Shown here: piece by piece, positions 52,349-61,796 of the stretch
Layout: every line of letters begins with the position of its first letter
How positions within the stretch are numbered: position 1 is the first letter of the stretch
Assembly: GCA_044506885.1 (NCBI GenBank)
Contig: JBIQKC010000001.1
Location: 97,671 to 161,670 of the forward strand
Reading direction: 5' to 3'
DNA from: Croceibacterium_A sp044506885
GTDB lineage: Bacteria; Pseudomonadota; Alphaproteobacteria; Sphingomonadales; Sphingomonadaceae
Length of the DNA stretch: 64,000 bases
Notes under the pieces: generated by a model
What the model saw: only the letters and a program-made list of their open reading frames with translations
What the model was told of the DNA's origin: nothing
Databases searched by the model: none
Made by a program: the position numbers and the translations under genes

Positions 52349-54511
52349 ATGCGACATCGTTTGGGTCTCCCCGCGCTCGGGCTGGTTCTGGCGAGCCCGG
52401 CCATGGCGCAGACGGCGCCGGCGGATGGCGCGGACGGCGAGAGCGCCGAAAACGCGGAGATCGTCGTCACCGCGCGCGCGGCCAGGCTCTATCGGGTGGA
52501 CGAAACCGCCAGCGGCAAGATGCCGACCGAACCGCTCGCCTCGTCGCAGACGATCACCGTCATCACCGAGCAACTGATCGAGGATCAGGGCGCGCGCGAC
52601 GCGCAGGATCTGTATCGTAACATTTCGGGCGTCAGCTTCTTCTCCTACGCCGGAGTCACCGCGCGCGGCTTCCGCCAGGAACAGAACTTCTACGACGGCC
52701 TGCGCGGCGATCCGTACATCGGATTTTCGGTTCCGCAGCTGTTTAACATCCAGCGGGTCGAGTTCCTGAAAGGTCCGGCGGGCATGCTCTATGGCCAGAC
52801 CGCGCCGGGCGGCCTGTTCAACTATGTGACCAAGAAGCCCTCGCTGACCGATTTCTCCGGCTCGGTGAAGGTCGTCGGCGGGACCGAGGATCGCTATGGC
52901 GGGCAGGTGGAGGCAACCGGCGCGGTTGCGGACGGGATCGGCTTGCGCGGCGGCGTGTTCTTCGAGGATCGCGACTTGCCGCGCACCTGGGCGGGCAACA
53001 AGTCGCTGATTCTCGACGGCGGCGCGCTGTTCGATCTCGGGCCGGCGCGGCTCACCGTTCAGGCGCTGCGGATCGAGCAGGATCTCGCCGCCAACCGCCT
53101 GCGCGGGGTCCCGGTGGACGACGAAGGCCACTTCCGCGCCGACCGGGAATGGAGCCACAACGAACCGAGCGATTTCCTCAACCTGCGTTCGACCTCGTTC
53201 TTCGCCAAGTTCGAGGCGAGCCTGCTCGACGGCCTCGACATCGATCTCGCCGCGCGCCGGATCGATTCCAACGAGACGCAGAACTATCACGAGCCCTATC
53301 TGATCGACAGCGCCGGAGGCATAGTCGACACCGACGGCGACGGCGAGCCCGACGGCATTTCGCGCCAGTTCCGCGATCAATATCGCGACAACGGCGTCTG
53401 GTCTTTCGGCGGCAACGCGGTGTGGTCGGCGGATCTGTCCGACACGATTTCCAACCGGGTTCTCGCCGGGTTCGACTACAGCATGGAGGATGCGCTTTCG
53501 CGCTCCGCCCTGTTGCGCGGTTTCGCAACGCCGCAGGCCGGTTTCCCCTGCCCGCTGACATTCCAGGATCCGGTCTATCGCGCGTGTGATCCGGCGACGT
53601 ACAATCTGCCGGCGCAGACCGAAAGCAACAGCGAGACCGACCGCTACGGCTTCTACCTGCTGAACGAACTGACCGTGGGCCCGTTGATCGTGGTCGCCGG
53701 CATCCGCACCGATACGTTCGACGACGCCAGCATCGCCGCCAACGGCACCGTCACCACCTTCAAGGGCAGCGACGAAACCTATCGCCTCGGCGTGGTGTGG
53801 CGCGCGCGCGACGACCTGTCGTTCTACACCCAGTACGCGACCAGCTTCGAGCCGCAGTCGGCCTCGGCGCAGATGCCGGAGCGCGGCGGACCGTTCGCGC
53901 CGACCACCGGCAACATGTTCGAAGGCGGGTTCAAGACCGCGCTGATGAACGATCGGATCCAGAGCACGGTCGCGCTCTATCGCATCGTGCGCAAGAACCT
54001 GCTCCAGGCGACCGGCGAGGACCCGGAAGGCGACGGGTTCGAGAACTCTATCGCTTTCGGCGAAGTCACGTCGAAGGGCATCGACGTCGATATTGCGGCG
54101 GACATCACCCCCAACTGGGTGCTGACGCTGAACTACGGCTATAACAGCACGCGCATCACGCAGGACAACGGCAACACGACGATCACCAATTCGCTGCCGG
54201 ACGGCACTTTCGTCAACGCGCCGGCGCACATGCTCGGCTTCTGGAGCCGCTATCAGTTTCCCGACCTCGGGCTCGCCTTCGCGTTGGGCGGCGACTATGT
54301 CTCCCGGCGCTTCAGCTTCGCCGGGCAGCCGGTCAACCCCTATATGGTGTTCGACGCATCGGTGACCTGGACGCGCGGTCCGTTCGAGTTGCGGCTGCGC
54401 GCCGACAACCTGTTCGACAAGACCTACGCCGCCTCCGGCTTCGACGAGCGCGGTGGGCACTTCCCCGGCAGGCCGCGTTCGGCATTCATCGAGGCGGGAT
54501 ACCGATTCTAG
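52349..54511 (+). CDS. TonB-dependent siderophore receptor
   Basis: A 720-residue receptor: short signal peptide to ASPAMAQ (about residue 21), plug with LASSQTITVITEQLIEDQGA and VEFLKGPAGMLYGQTAPGGLFNYV, ending in FIEAGYRF. The SQTITVIT and LKGPAGMLYG motifs are typical of FhuA/FoxA-like siderophore receptors. ATG 52349 has AGGGGA upstream; 52331 is an alternative. Followed after four bases by a PepSY gene. Confidence 0.9.
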   Translation: MRHRLGLPALGLVLASPAMAQTAPADGADGESAENAEIVVTARAARLYRVDETASGKMPTEPLASSQTITVITEQLIEDQGARDAQDLYRNISGVSFFSYAGVTARGFRQEQNFYDGLRGDPYIGFSVPQLFNIQRVEFLKGPAGMLYGQTAPGGLFNYVTKKPSLTDFSGSVKVVGGTEDRYGGQVEATGAVADGIGLRGGVFFEDRDLPRTWAGNKSLILDGGALFDLGPARLTVQALRIEQDLAANRLRGVPVDDEGHFRADREWSHNEPSDFLNLRSTSFFAKFEASLLDGLDIDLAARRIDSNETQNYHEPYLIDSAGGIVDTDGDGEPDGISRQFRDQYRDNGVWSFGGNAVWSADLSDTISNRVLAGFDYSMEDALSRSALLRGFATPQAGFPCPLTFQDPVYRACDPATYNLPAQTESNSETDRYGFYLLNELTVGPLIVVAGIRTDTFDDASIAANGTVTTFKGSDETYRLGVVWRARDDLSFYTQYATSFEPQSASAQMPERGGPFAPTTGNMFEGGFKTALMNDRIQSTVALYRIVRKNLLQATGEDPEGDGFENSIAFGEVTSKGIDVDIAADITPNWVLTLNYGYNSTRITQDNGNTTITNSLPDGTFVNAPAHMLGFWSRYQFPDLGLAFALGGDYVSRRFSFAGQPVNPYMVFDASVTWTRGPFELRLRADNLFDKTYAASGFDERGGHFPGRPRSAFIEAGYRF

Positions 54512-54515
54512 CGCG

Positions 54516-55733
54516 ATGGCCACGGTTGCCGCTCCTTCCCGACCGGCATCCAGGCCGAAGAAGACGAGCCGCGTGTGGTGGCACGTCCACCAGTGGGTCG
54601 GGCTGAAGCTGGCGATCTTCATGAGCTTCGTCTGCCTCACCGGCACGCTGGCGGTGCTGTCGAGCGAGATCGACTGGCTGTTCCAGCCGAGCCTGCGCGT
54701 CGCGCCATCGACGGTCGAGGGGGAGCCGCGCTGGGAGCGGATCGTGGCGGGGGCCGCGGAGTGGCCGGGCGTCGAGCGGGTTCAGTACCTCTCGGCTCCC
54801 GTCGCCGGCGCGTTCGCCGCCACGGCGGTCGTCGAACGCGAGGACGGGACGCTGCGCATCCTCCACATCCACCCGACCACCGGAATGGTTCAGGGCGAGG
54901 GGACCTGGGTCGGCGCGCAGCGCGTGCTGCGCAACATGCACCGGCACCTCAACCTGCCGGTCAAATACGGCGTGCCGATCGTCTGCACGCTGGCGTTCCT
55001 GCTGCTGGTGTCGCTCGGCACCAGCCTGGTTGTCTACAAGCGCTGGTGGCGCGGATTCTTCAAGCCGGTGCGCTGGCGCGATGCGCGCACCGCATGGGGC
55101 GACCTGCATCGTCTCGCCGGCGTGTGGTCGCTGTGGTTCGTGCTGCTGATCGCGCTTACCGGAGTCTGGTATTTCGTCGAGGAACTCGGGCTCGACGCGC
55201 CGCCGGCCCCCCGCGCCGAAGCCGCCGGTCCGTTCGATCCGGCCGACATGGCCACGGCCTTCCCCGCCAATCTCGCCGCCGCCCAGGGCGCGCTGCCGGG
55301 CCTCAGGATAGAGCGCATCCTGCTGCCGCGCGAATCCGGCGACGCCTTCCAGTTCCAGGGCCAGCTCGGCGCGATCCTGGTGCGCGAACGCTCGAACAGC
55401 GTCGCCACCGATCCGTCGAGCGGCCGGGTGCTGCTCGCGCATCGGGGCGAGGAACTGACGGCGCACCAGCGCATCTCGGAAATGGCCGACCCGCTGCACT
55501 TCGGCTATTTCGGCGGCTACTGGACCAAGATCCCGTGGTTCGTGTTCGGCCTGCTGCTGACCGGGCTGTCTGTTTCGGGCATCGCCATCTACGGCCTGCG
55601 CGTCGGGCGGACTATCCCCGGAGCGAGGGCTGTAGCGCTGGCCTGGCGCGGGATGGGCCGCTGGCGCTGGCTGGCGCTGGCCCCGGTCGTCGTCGGTTTC
55701 GCGCTGTTGCCGAAGCTTATCGCGCAGGGATAG
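54516..55733 (+). CDS. PepSY-associated TM domain protein
   Basis: A 405-residue membrane protein: WWHVHQWVGLKLAIFMSFVC, RNMHRHLNLP, WGDLHRLAGVWSLWFVLLI and ADPLHFGYFGGYWTKIPWF provide the helix-proximal His residues of the family, and the C-terminal helix pair ends the protein. Likely reduces or aids release of iron brought in by the receptor with which it is co-transcribed. Its 3' end overlaps the convergent MFS gene by 17 bp. Confidence 0.82.
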   Translation: MATVAAPSRPASRPKKTSRVWWHVHQWVGLKLAIFMSFVCLTGTLAVLSSEIDWLFQPSLRVAPSTVEGEPRWERIVAGAAEWPGVERVQYLSAPVAGAFAATAVVEREDGTLRILHIHPTTGMVQGEGTWVGAQRVLRNMHRHLNLPVKYGVPIVCTLAFLLLVSLGTSLVVYKRWWRGFFKPVRWRDARTAWGDLHRLAGVWSLWFVLLIALTGVWYFVEELGLDAPPAPRAEAAGPFDPADMATAFPANLAAAQGALPGLRIERILLPRESGDAFQFQGQLGAILVRERSNSVATDPSSGRVLLAHRGEELTAHQRISEMADPLHFGYFGGYWTKIPWFVFGLLLTGLSVSGIAIYGLRVGRTIPGARAVALAWRGMGRWRWLALAPVVVGFALLPKLIAQG

Positions 55734-57000
55734 GCGCGGGCGCTTCGCCGTCGTGCCGCTTGCCGATGGCGTAGCCGAGCGCCGCCCACAGGCCGGCAAT
55801 GACCGCGCCCGCCAACGCCACCGCGCCCGTAGAGGTCACCGCCACGATGCCGGTATAGACCCAGCCCGACAGCGCATCGCCGCCGCGATAGACGAATGTG
55901 TCGATGGCGTTCTTGGCCTTGTACTTGGTTTCGGCGTCGACCGGCGCGAACAGCATCTCGCGGCCTGGGCGGACCAGCGCGTATTCGCCCACCCGGCGCA
56001 CCATCATCACGAACACCAGCACCGGGAACGTAGCCGCCAGCGCCAGCAGGCCGAAACCGAACATCATCGTCGCCGGCACCGCCACCAGCAGCACTGTGAC
56101 GCCCAGCCGTTTCGCCAGCCGGCCGGTGAAGAAGATCTGGATCAGGATGGTCAGCGACTGCACCGCCGTGTCGATGGCGGCGAAGACCTGGGTGCGCGCG
56201 GCGCGATCGGGATAGGCGGCCTCGACTATCCGCGCCTGCTCGAAATAGAGGAAGGTGGTGACGGTGGTCAGCAGCAGCACGAAAGCGGCGATGGCGATCA
56301 GGTAGGGCGAGCGCGCGATCAGCGTCAGCCCCGCCCAGATCGAGCCGCCGATGCGTTCCGGCGCGGGAGTATCGGCGCGCGGCCCCATCCTTTCGCGCCA
56401 GCCGAGCAGGTAGCGCACGACGACGAGCGAGGACAGCAGCAGGCCGGCGGAAACGAACAGCAGCCCCGCTTCTCCCAGCGGCATGACCAGCAGACCGGCG
56501 AGCAGCGGCCCGGTCAGCCCGCCGAGGCTCGCCCCGGCCGCGATCTGGCCGAACAGGCGATGGCCGCGCTCGCGTTCGAACAGGTCGGCCATCAGGCTCC
56601 AGCCGATGGAGATCGCGAACAGGTTCACCACCGAATACCAGATGTAGAACGCCCGGCCGGTCCATACGCTGTCCGGATTGAGGGCGAGGCTGGTGGCGAA
56701 GCCGGCCATGACCGCGGCGGTGATTATATAGAGGATCGGCAGCAGCCGGCGGCGCGGCATGCGCGCGGCGACCCAGCCGTAGAGCGGCACGACCGCCAGC
56801 GTGGCGACGAAAGTGCCGGTGAACAGCCACGGCAGGTCTTCCCCCCCGCCGACGCTGCCGAACGCCTCGCGCACCGGGCGCAGCATGAAGAACGAAGTGA
56901 AGATCAGGAAGAACAGCAGGAAGCCGCCGACGACGGCGGGCGCTTCCTCGCGCTCGGCCGCGAACAGACGGGTGAAGGGATTGCGGGACGATGCGTTCAA
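55717..57000 (-). CDS. MFS-type transporter of the NTP/NDP exchanger-like family
   Basis: A 427-residue twelve-helix membrane protein. FLLFFLIFTSFFMLRPVREAFG in helix 1 and PGREMLFAPVDAETKYKAKNAIDTFVYRGGDALSGW near residue 340-375 are characteristic of bacterial proteins annotated as ATP:ADP antiporter-like (AAA/NTT-related). True nucleotide exchange in a free-living organism is unproven. The start is TTG at 57000 with a perfect AGGAGG five bases upstream. Downstream partner of the aldo/keto reductase, 18 bp away. Confidence 0.78.
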   Translation of the reverse strand: MNASSRNPFTRLFAAEREEAPAVVGGFLLFFLIFTSFFMLRPVREAFGSVGGGEDLPWLFTGTFVATLAVVPLYGWVAARMPRRRLLPILYIITAAVMAGFATSLALNPDSVWTGRAFYIWYSVVNLFAISIGWSLMADLFERERGHRLFGQIAAGASLGGLTGPLLAGLLVMPLGEAGLLFVSAGLLLSSLVVVRYLLGWRERMGPRADTPAPERIGGSIWAGLTLIARSPYLIAIAAFVLLLTTVTTFLYFEQARIVEAAYPDRAARTQVFAAIDTAVQSLTILIQIFFTGRLAKRLGVTVLLVAVPATMMFGFGLLALAATFPVLVFVMMVRRVGEYALVRPGREMLFAPVDAETKYKAKNAIDTFVYRGGDALSGWVYTGIVAVTSTGAVALAGAVIAGLWAALGYAIGKRHDGEAPAPIPAR

Positions 57001-57018
57001 GCCGGCCTCCTGTGCGTG

Positions 57019-57951
57019 TCAGAGCCCGTCAATGAACTGCTCCATCCGCGCCCGCATCGCCGCGTCGGGCAGCGGCGCGCGCGCCGCGCCGAGGTTGTCT
57101 TCGGCATAGCGGACCTGCGCCATGCCGGGGATCGCGATCGGGCGCGAGGGGTGCGAGACGACGTATTTGAGGAACACCTGCGCCCAGGTCGCCGCGCCGA
57201 TTTCCGCCGCCCAGTCCGGCAGCGGCAGGTCGCGCGTGGCGTCGAACAGCCGGTCGCGGCCGAACGGCAGGTTGATCATCACCGCCACGCTCTGTTCCTG
57301 CGCCAGCGGCAGGATCCGTTCGGCCGCGCCGCGATTGTCGAGCGCATAGTCGATCTGGATGCAATCGAGCTGCTCGCGGCGCATCACGGCCTCGAAATCC
57401 TCGTATTGCCGCGCCGAGGAAGTGGTGATGCCGAGCGCGCCGATGCGCCCTTCGTCGCGCAAGCCGCGCAGGATGGCGAGCTGGTTGTCGACGTCGCGCA
57501 GGTTGTGGACCGCGATCAGGTCGATCCGATCGGTGCGCAGCTTGCGGAACGAGTCCTCGATCTGCGCCGCGCCTTCCTCGCGCGTGTTCGCGCCGACCTT
57601 GGTGGCGAGATAGAGCTTGTCGCGAATGCCCAGCTCCTCGACCAGCCGGCCGACGACTTCCTCCGCCTGGCCGTAGGAGGGCGCGGTGTCGATCACCCGC
57701 CCGCCCAGCTCCGAAAAGCGGCGGATCGTGTCGCGCAGCGGCGCCAGCGCGGTTTCGTCCGCCGGATCGGCATAGCGCCGCGCGGTGCCGACGCCGATCA
57801 CCGGCAGCTCCACGCCGCGCAGCGGACGGGTGATGAGGGCGGCCTCCGCCTCCTCTTCCCGCGCTCCGGCGGGCGCACCGCGCGCGCAGCTGGCGAGGAT
57901 CGGAACGGCGGCCAGCGCCGCCACGAATCCGCGGCGATCGAAATGCGCCAT
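57019..57951 (-). CDS. Tat-exported lipoprotein, aldo/keto reductase family
   Basis: A 310-residue aldo/keto reductase with an export signal. DRRGFVAALAAVPILASC combines a twin-arginine motif and a lipobox-like LASC at Cys22. The barrel has GVGTARRYADP, RVIDTAPSYGQAEEVVG (catalytic Asp/Tyr), LATKVG (catalytic Lys) and IDLIAVHN (His). Periplasmic location is unusual for NADPH-dependent enzymes. ATG 57951 is preferred over 58038. Operon with the MFS gene. Confidence 0.83.
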   Translation of the reverse strand: MAHFDRRGFVAALAAVPILASCARGAPAGAREEEAEAALITRPLRGVELPVIGVGTARRYADPADETALAPLRDTIRRFSELGGRVIDTAPSYGQAEEVVGRLVEELGIRDKLYLATKVGANTREEGAAQIEDSFRKLRTDRIDLIAVHNLRDVDNQLAILRGLRDEGRIGALGITTSSARQYEDFEAVMRREQLDCIQIDYALDNRGAAERILPLAQEQSVAVMINLPFGRDRLFDATRDLPLPDWAAEIGAATWAQVFLKYVVSHPSRPIAIPGMAQVRYAEDNLGAARAPLPDAAMRARMEQFIDGL

Positions 57952-58126
57952 GCGTGCTCTCCCCCACGTTGGGCCCACGTTGGACGGCGAAGAGTAACAC
58001 CCGGCGCGCCAGAGGCCAGTCGCATTTTGTCGCAACACGGGGCGCGAACGCCTTCACGAGCCGGAGGAACTTGCCAAGCCCCGCGCGACCGGACATCATC
58101 CGGCGGGGGGACGCAAGGGGGCGGAA

Positions 58127-61100
58127 ATGCACATCGGTAGGTCGGCGCTGACGGTCGCGCTCTGCTGTCTGGCGGCGACGCCGGCCATCGCCGGGGAAGA
58201 GCTTCTTTACGGTCCTCCGGCGGCCTGGGTGGCGGCGGACGAAGGCGCTCCGCCGCCCGGCGAGGAAAACGGCCTGCCGGCGCGGGTCGAGCTGATGGAC
58301 AGCCAAGTCCGCTTCGAGGACGACCGGCAACAGGTTTACAGCGCGCTCGCGATCAGGTTCCAGACGCCCGAGGGCCTCGGCGGAGGGAACCTGACGTTCG
58401 CGTGGGACCCCGAAACCCAGGACATCACCATCCACCGCGTGCTCATCCGCCGCGCGGACGAAACGATCGACGTGCTCGAATCGGGGCAGACTTTCACAGT
58501 CCTGCGGCGCGAGCAGAACCTCGAACAGGCGATGCTCGACGGCACGCTTACCGCGACGATGTTTCCCGAGGGCCTGCAAGTCGGCGACGTGCTCGAATTC
58601 GCCTCGACGCTGACCACGCGCGATCCGGTTCTGGCCGGACACGGCGAGATCGCGATGGGGCCGCTCAACGCGCCGCTCGATCGCCTGCGCTGGCGGATCC
58701 AGTGGCCGACGGGCAAGCACTTCGCGCTCGCGGCCACCGACGACCTGCCCGATTGGCGGCAGACCCGCGAAAACGGCTTCGAGACCGCCGAGCTTTCGCT
58801 CGACGACGTCGAGCCGGTCGCATTGCCGCGCCTCGCGCCGCTGCGCTATGCGATGGTCCGGTTCGTGGAAGCGAGCGACTATTCCTCGTGGGCCGATGTC
58901 GCCGCGCTTGAAATTCCGCTCTACGCCAAGGCCGCGAGGATTCCCGCGCAAGGACCGCTGCGCAACGAGGTCGAGCGCATCCGGGAAAGCTCCACCGACC
59001 CGGTGGCGCGCACCGAAGCGGCGCTGGCGCTGGTGCAGGGCCGTATCCGCTACGTCGCCCTGGCGATGGGCGCGGGCGGGCTGGTTCCCGCCGATGCCGA
59101 GGAGACCTGGGCGCGCCGCTATGGCGATTGCAAGGCCAAGACCGCGCTGCTGCTGGCCATTCTGGGCGAGCTGGGGATCGAGGCGCACGCGGTTACGGTT
59201 CACACCGAACTCGGCGACACCCTGGCCCGGCGCCTTCCCTCGATCGGGGCGTTCGACCACATCCTGGTCCGCGCGCGGATCGGCGGGCGCGACTACTGGC
59301 TCGACGGAACCCGCACCGGCGACACCAGCCTGGCGAGGCTTCAGACGCCTGATTTCGGCTGGGGCCTGCCGATCGTCGAGGGCGCGGAACTTGTCCGCAT
59401 GGTTCCGGCGCCGTTCGAGGAGCCGCATTCGGACATCGTCATCCACATGGACGCCAGCAAGGGCGTGCGCGCGCCGGTCCCCGCCCGGATCGAGCTCACG
59501 CTGCGCGGCGACGCGGCGATCGGCGCCAACCAGGCGTTCGCCAACTTCGTCGGCGAGGCCCGCGATCGGTCGCTGCGCGAATTCTGGCGCCGCCGCTTCG
59601 ATTTCGTCACGCCCGAGAAGGTCGGCCTCGCTTTCGATCGGGACGCGGCCGAACTGCGCCTGACGCTCGAAGGCGCGGCGGCGCTCGACTGGAACGGCGT
59701 GTGGTACGAAACCGACGAGACGGGCCTCGGCTACAAGGCCGACTTTACGCGCGAGGCCGGGCCCGGCAGCGACGCCCCGTATGTCGTCGGCCATCCGTTC
59801 TACACCCGCACCAGGCAGACGATCGTCCTTCCGCCCGGCTTCGCCGCGCCGGGCGGCGAGGACATGAATGTCGACGAGACGGTCGCCGGTGTCGAATACA
59901 AGCGCACGGTCGCGTTCTCCGCCAATACGCTGACGATAGAAGCGAGCGAACGCAGCGTCGCTCCGGAGTTCGCGGCGCGCGATGCGCCCGCGTTCGAAAA
60001 GCGGCTGCGCGAGATGGCCGACAACGCGGTCTATCTGCGAATCCCGAACGGCTATCGCCCGACGGCCGGCGATCTCGCCGTCACCGAAGCCGAGATGCCC
60101 GAATCCGTGTCCGGCGTTCTTGCGCAAGGCTATGCGCTGCTGGATTCCGCGCGCTACGACGAAGCGCTGACGCATTTCCGGCGCGCGATCGAACTGGAGG
60201 CCGACAACGCCGACGCCTGGGCGAACCTGGGCATCACCCTGGTCTGGAAGGGCTCGCTGGAGGAAGCGGCCACGGCGCTGGACAAGGCGGAGACGCTGAA
60301 CCCGCGCCATCCGGTGATCTTTCGCGCCCGTGGGCTGATGGCCCAGCAGCGCGGCGATGCCGTGGCGGCGATCGCGGCGTTCGACACCGCGCTCGAACTC
60401 GACCCGGAAAGCCTGTTCGCGATGGGGAATCGGGCCATGGCGCACATGGCGGCCGGCGACGCGAACCGGGCGCTGGCCGATGCCGCGGACGCGATCGAGC
60501 GATCCCCGCAATACATCGAGATGTACGCGGTCCGGGCCTTTGCCCTGTCCAGCCTCGGACGGACCGGGGAAGCGGTGGCCGAACTGGACAGGATGCTGGC
60601 CGCCAATCCCGAGGATACCCGTGCGCTGACGGTGGCGGCAACGCTCTATCCGAACTTCGGCGCTCCGGAAAAGGCGCGCGATCTGGCCGACGGGCTGGCG
60701 CAGGCGTCGCCGTCCCCGATGTCGCTGACAACCAGGGCGCAGCTGCGCGATCCGGCGGACATCGACGGCCAGCTTGCCGATCTCGACGAAGCGTTGCGTC
60801 TCGATCCGGCGTACCAGCCCGCGTTGATGGCGCGCGCCTCGCTGCGCCAGGCGAACGGCGAGCGCGAAGCGGCATTGGCCGACACCGAGGCCATTCTCGA
60901 TCTCAATCCCCAACTGCCCGAGGTCAACCTGCTGCGGGCCAACATCTTCCGCAGCATGGATCGCCGTGACGATGCCCTGGCCGAGGCCGAGGCGGTGGTC
61001 GCGGCGAACCCCGACGACGCCTGGGCCCATGTCGCGGCGGGCAAGATCTACGGCTACTTCGGCGAGCGGGAGAAGGCGCTTGCGGCGATCGACCGGGGGA

Positions 61101-61789
61101 TCGGCATGGAGCCGGTCGCCGCCTACTTCGTCGACCGGGCCCAGGTTCGCGAGGAGTCGGACAAGGCGGGGCGGATGGCGGACCTCGAGGAAGCCCTGCG
61201 CCTGTTTCCCGGCGACCAGACCGTGCTTGCGGCAAAGGCCGACCTGCTGGTCGGCATGGGCGAACACGAACGGGCGATCGCCGTCTACGACGAAGCGCTC
61301 GACACCTCGGTCGACAACGCGATGTGGCGTCACCGGCGCGGAGTCGCGCTGTGGCGGCTGGGGCGGCTGGTCGAGGCCGAAGACGATTTCGCCAGGGTGC
61401 GGTCGCTGACCCATGACGCGATGATGCTCAACAACATCTGCTATATGAAGGCGGTCGCCGATGTGGCGCTGGAGCGGGCGCTGGAGGAATGCGAGGAATC
61501 GCTGCGGCTGCGGCCCGATTTCGCGCCGACGCTGGACAGCCGGGGTGCGGTGCTCCTGCGGCCCGGCCGGCTGGACGAGGCGATCCGGGACTTCGACCGC
61601 GTGCTCGAACAATCGCCCGATCTGCGCAATTCGCGCTATCTGCGGGCGGTGGCGCGATCGCTGAAGGGCGATTTCGCCGGAGCCGGGGAAGACCTCGCCA
61701 TCGTGCGCGAGGACGGTTCGCAATTCATCGAGTCGATGGAACGCGAGGGCTTTGTGGTCGCCGTCGCGAACGCGGAAGCGGCCGAGTAG
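58127..61789 (+). CDS. Large exported DUF3857-transglutaminase-TPR protein
   Basis: A 1220-residue protein with signal peptide (cleavage near TPAIAGEE, residue 23), a DUF3857 beta domain (about 45-240), a transglutaminase core with Cys335 in RYGDCKAKTALLL, His in AFDHILV and Asp in YWLDGTRTGD, a second beta region to about 650, and at least twelve TPR repeats from about 660 to the end (for example ALTHFRRAIELEADNADAWAN). Probably periplasmic and involved in protein interaction or crosslinking. Function unknown. It is divergent from the aldo/keto reductase. Confidence 0.82.
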   Translation: MHIGRSALTVALCCLAATPAIAGEELLYGPPAAWVAADEGAPPPGEENGLPARVELMDSQVRFEDDRQQVYSALAIRFQTPEGLGGGNLTFAWDPETQDITIHRVLIRRADETIDVLESGQTFTVLRREQNLEQAMLDGTLTATMFPEGLQVGDVLEFASTLTTRDPVLAGHGEIAMGPLNAPLDRLRWRIQWPTGKHFALAATDDLPDWRQTRENGFETAELSLDDVEPVALPRLAPLRYAMVRFVEASDYSSWADVAALEIPLYAKAARIPAQGPLRNEVERIRESSTDPVARTEAALALVQGRIRYVALAMGAGGLVPADAEETWARRYGDCKAKTALLLAILGELGIEAHAVTVHTELGDTLARRLPSIGAFDHILVRARIGGRDYWLDGTRTGDTSLARLQTPDFGWGLPIVEGAELVRMVPAPFEEPHSDIVIHMDASKGVRAPVPARIELTLRGDAAIGANQAFANFVGEARDRSLREFWRRRFDFVTPEKVGLAFDRDAAELRLTLEGAAALDWNGVWYETDETGLGYKADFTREAGPGSDAPYVVGHPFYTRTRQTIVLPPGFAAPGGEDMNVDETVAGVEYKRTVAFSANTLTIEASERSVAPEFAARDAPAFEKRLREMADNAVYLRIPNGYRPTAGDLAVTEAEMPESVSGVLAQGYALLDSARYDEALTHFRRAIELEADNADAWANLGITLVWKGSLEEAATALDKAETLNPRHPVIFRARGLMAQQRGDAVAAIAAFDTALELDPESLFAMGNRAMAHMAAGDANRALADAADAIERSPQYIEMYAVRAFALSSLGRTGEAVAELDRMLAANPEDTRALTVAATLYPNFGAPEKARDLADGLAQASPSPMSLTTRAQLRDPADIDGQLADLDEALRLDPAYQPALMARASLRQANGEREAALADTEAILDLNPQLPEVNLLRANIFRSMDRRDDALAEAEAVVAANPDDAWAHVAAGKIYGYFGEREKALAAIDRGIGMEPVAAYFVDRAQVREESDKAGRMADLEEALRLFPGDQTVLAAKADLLVGMGEHERAIAVYDEALDTSVDNAMWRHRRGVALWRLGRLVEAEDDFARVRSLTHDAMMLNNICYMKAVADVALERALEECEESLRLRPDFAPTLDSRGAVLLRPGRLDEAIRDFDRVLEQSPDLRNSRYLRAVARSLKGDFAGAGEDLAIVREDGSQFIESMEREGFVVAVANAEAAE

Positions 61790-61796
61790 CCTCGCC

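Noticed and set aside
57029..61723. Very long open frame (1564 codons) on the minus strand, opposite the TPR protein and aldo/keto reductase
   Set aside because: It is antisense to two well-supported genes and its composition (Arg/His/Gly/Gln-rich) is the usual shadow of a high-GC gene; no domain recognised.
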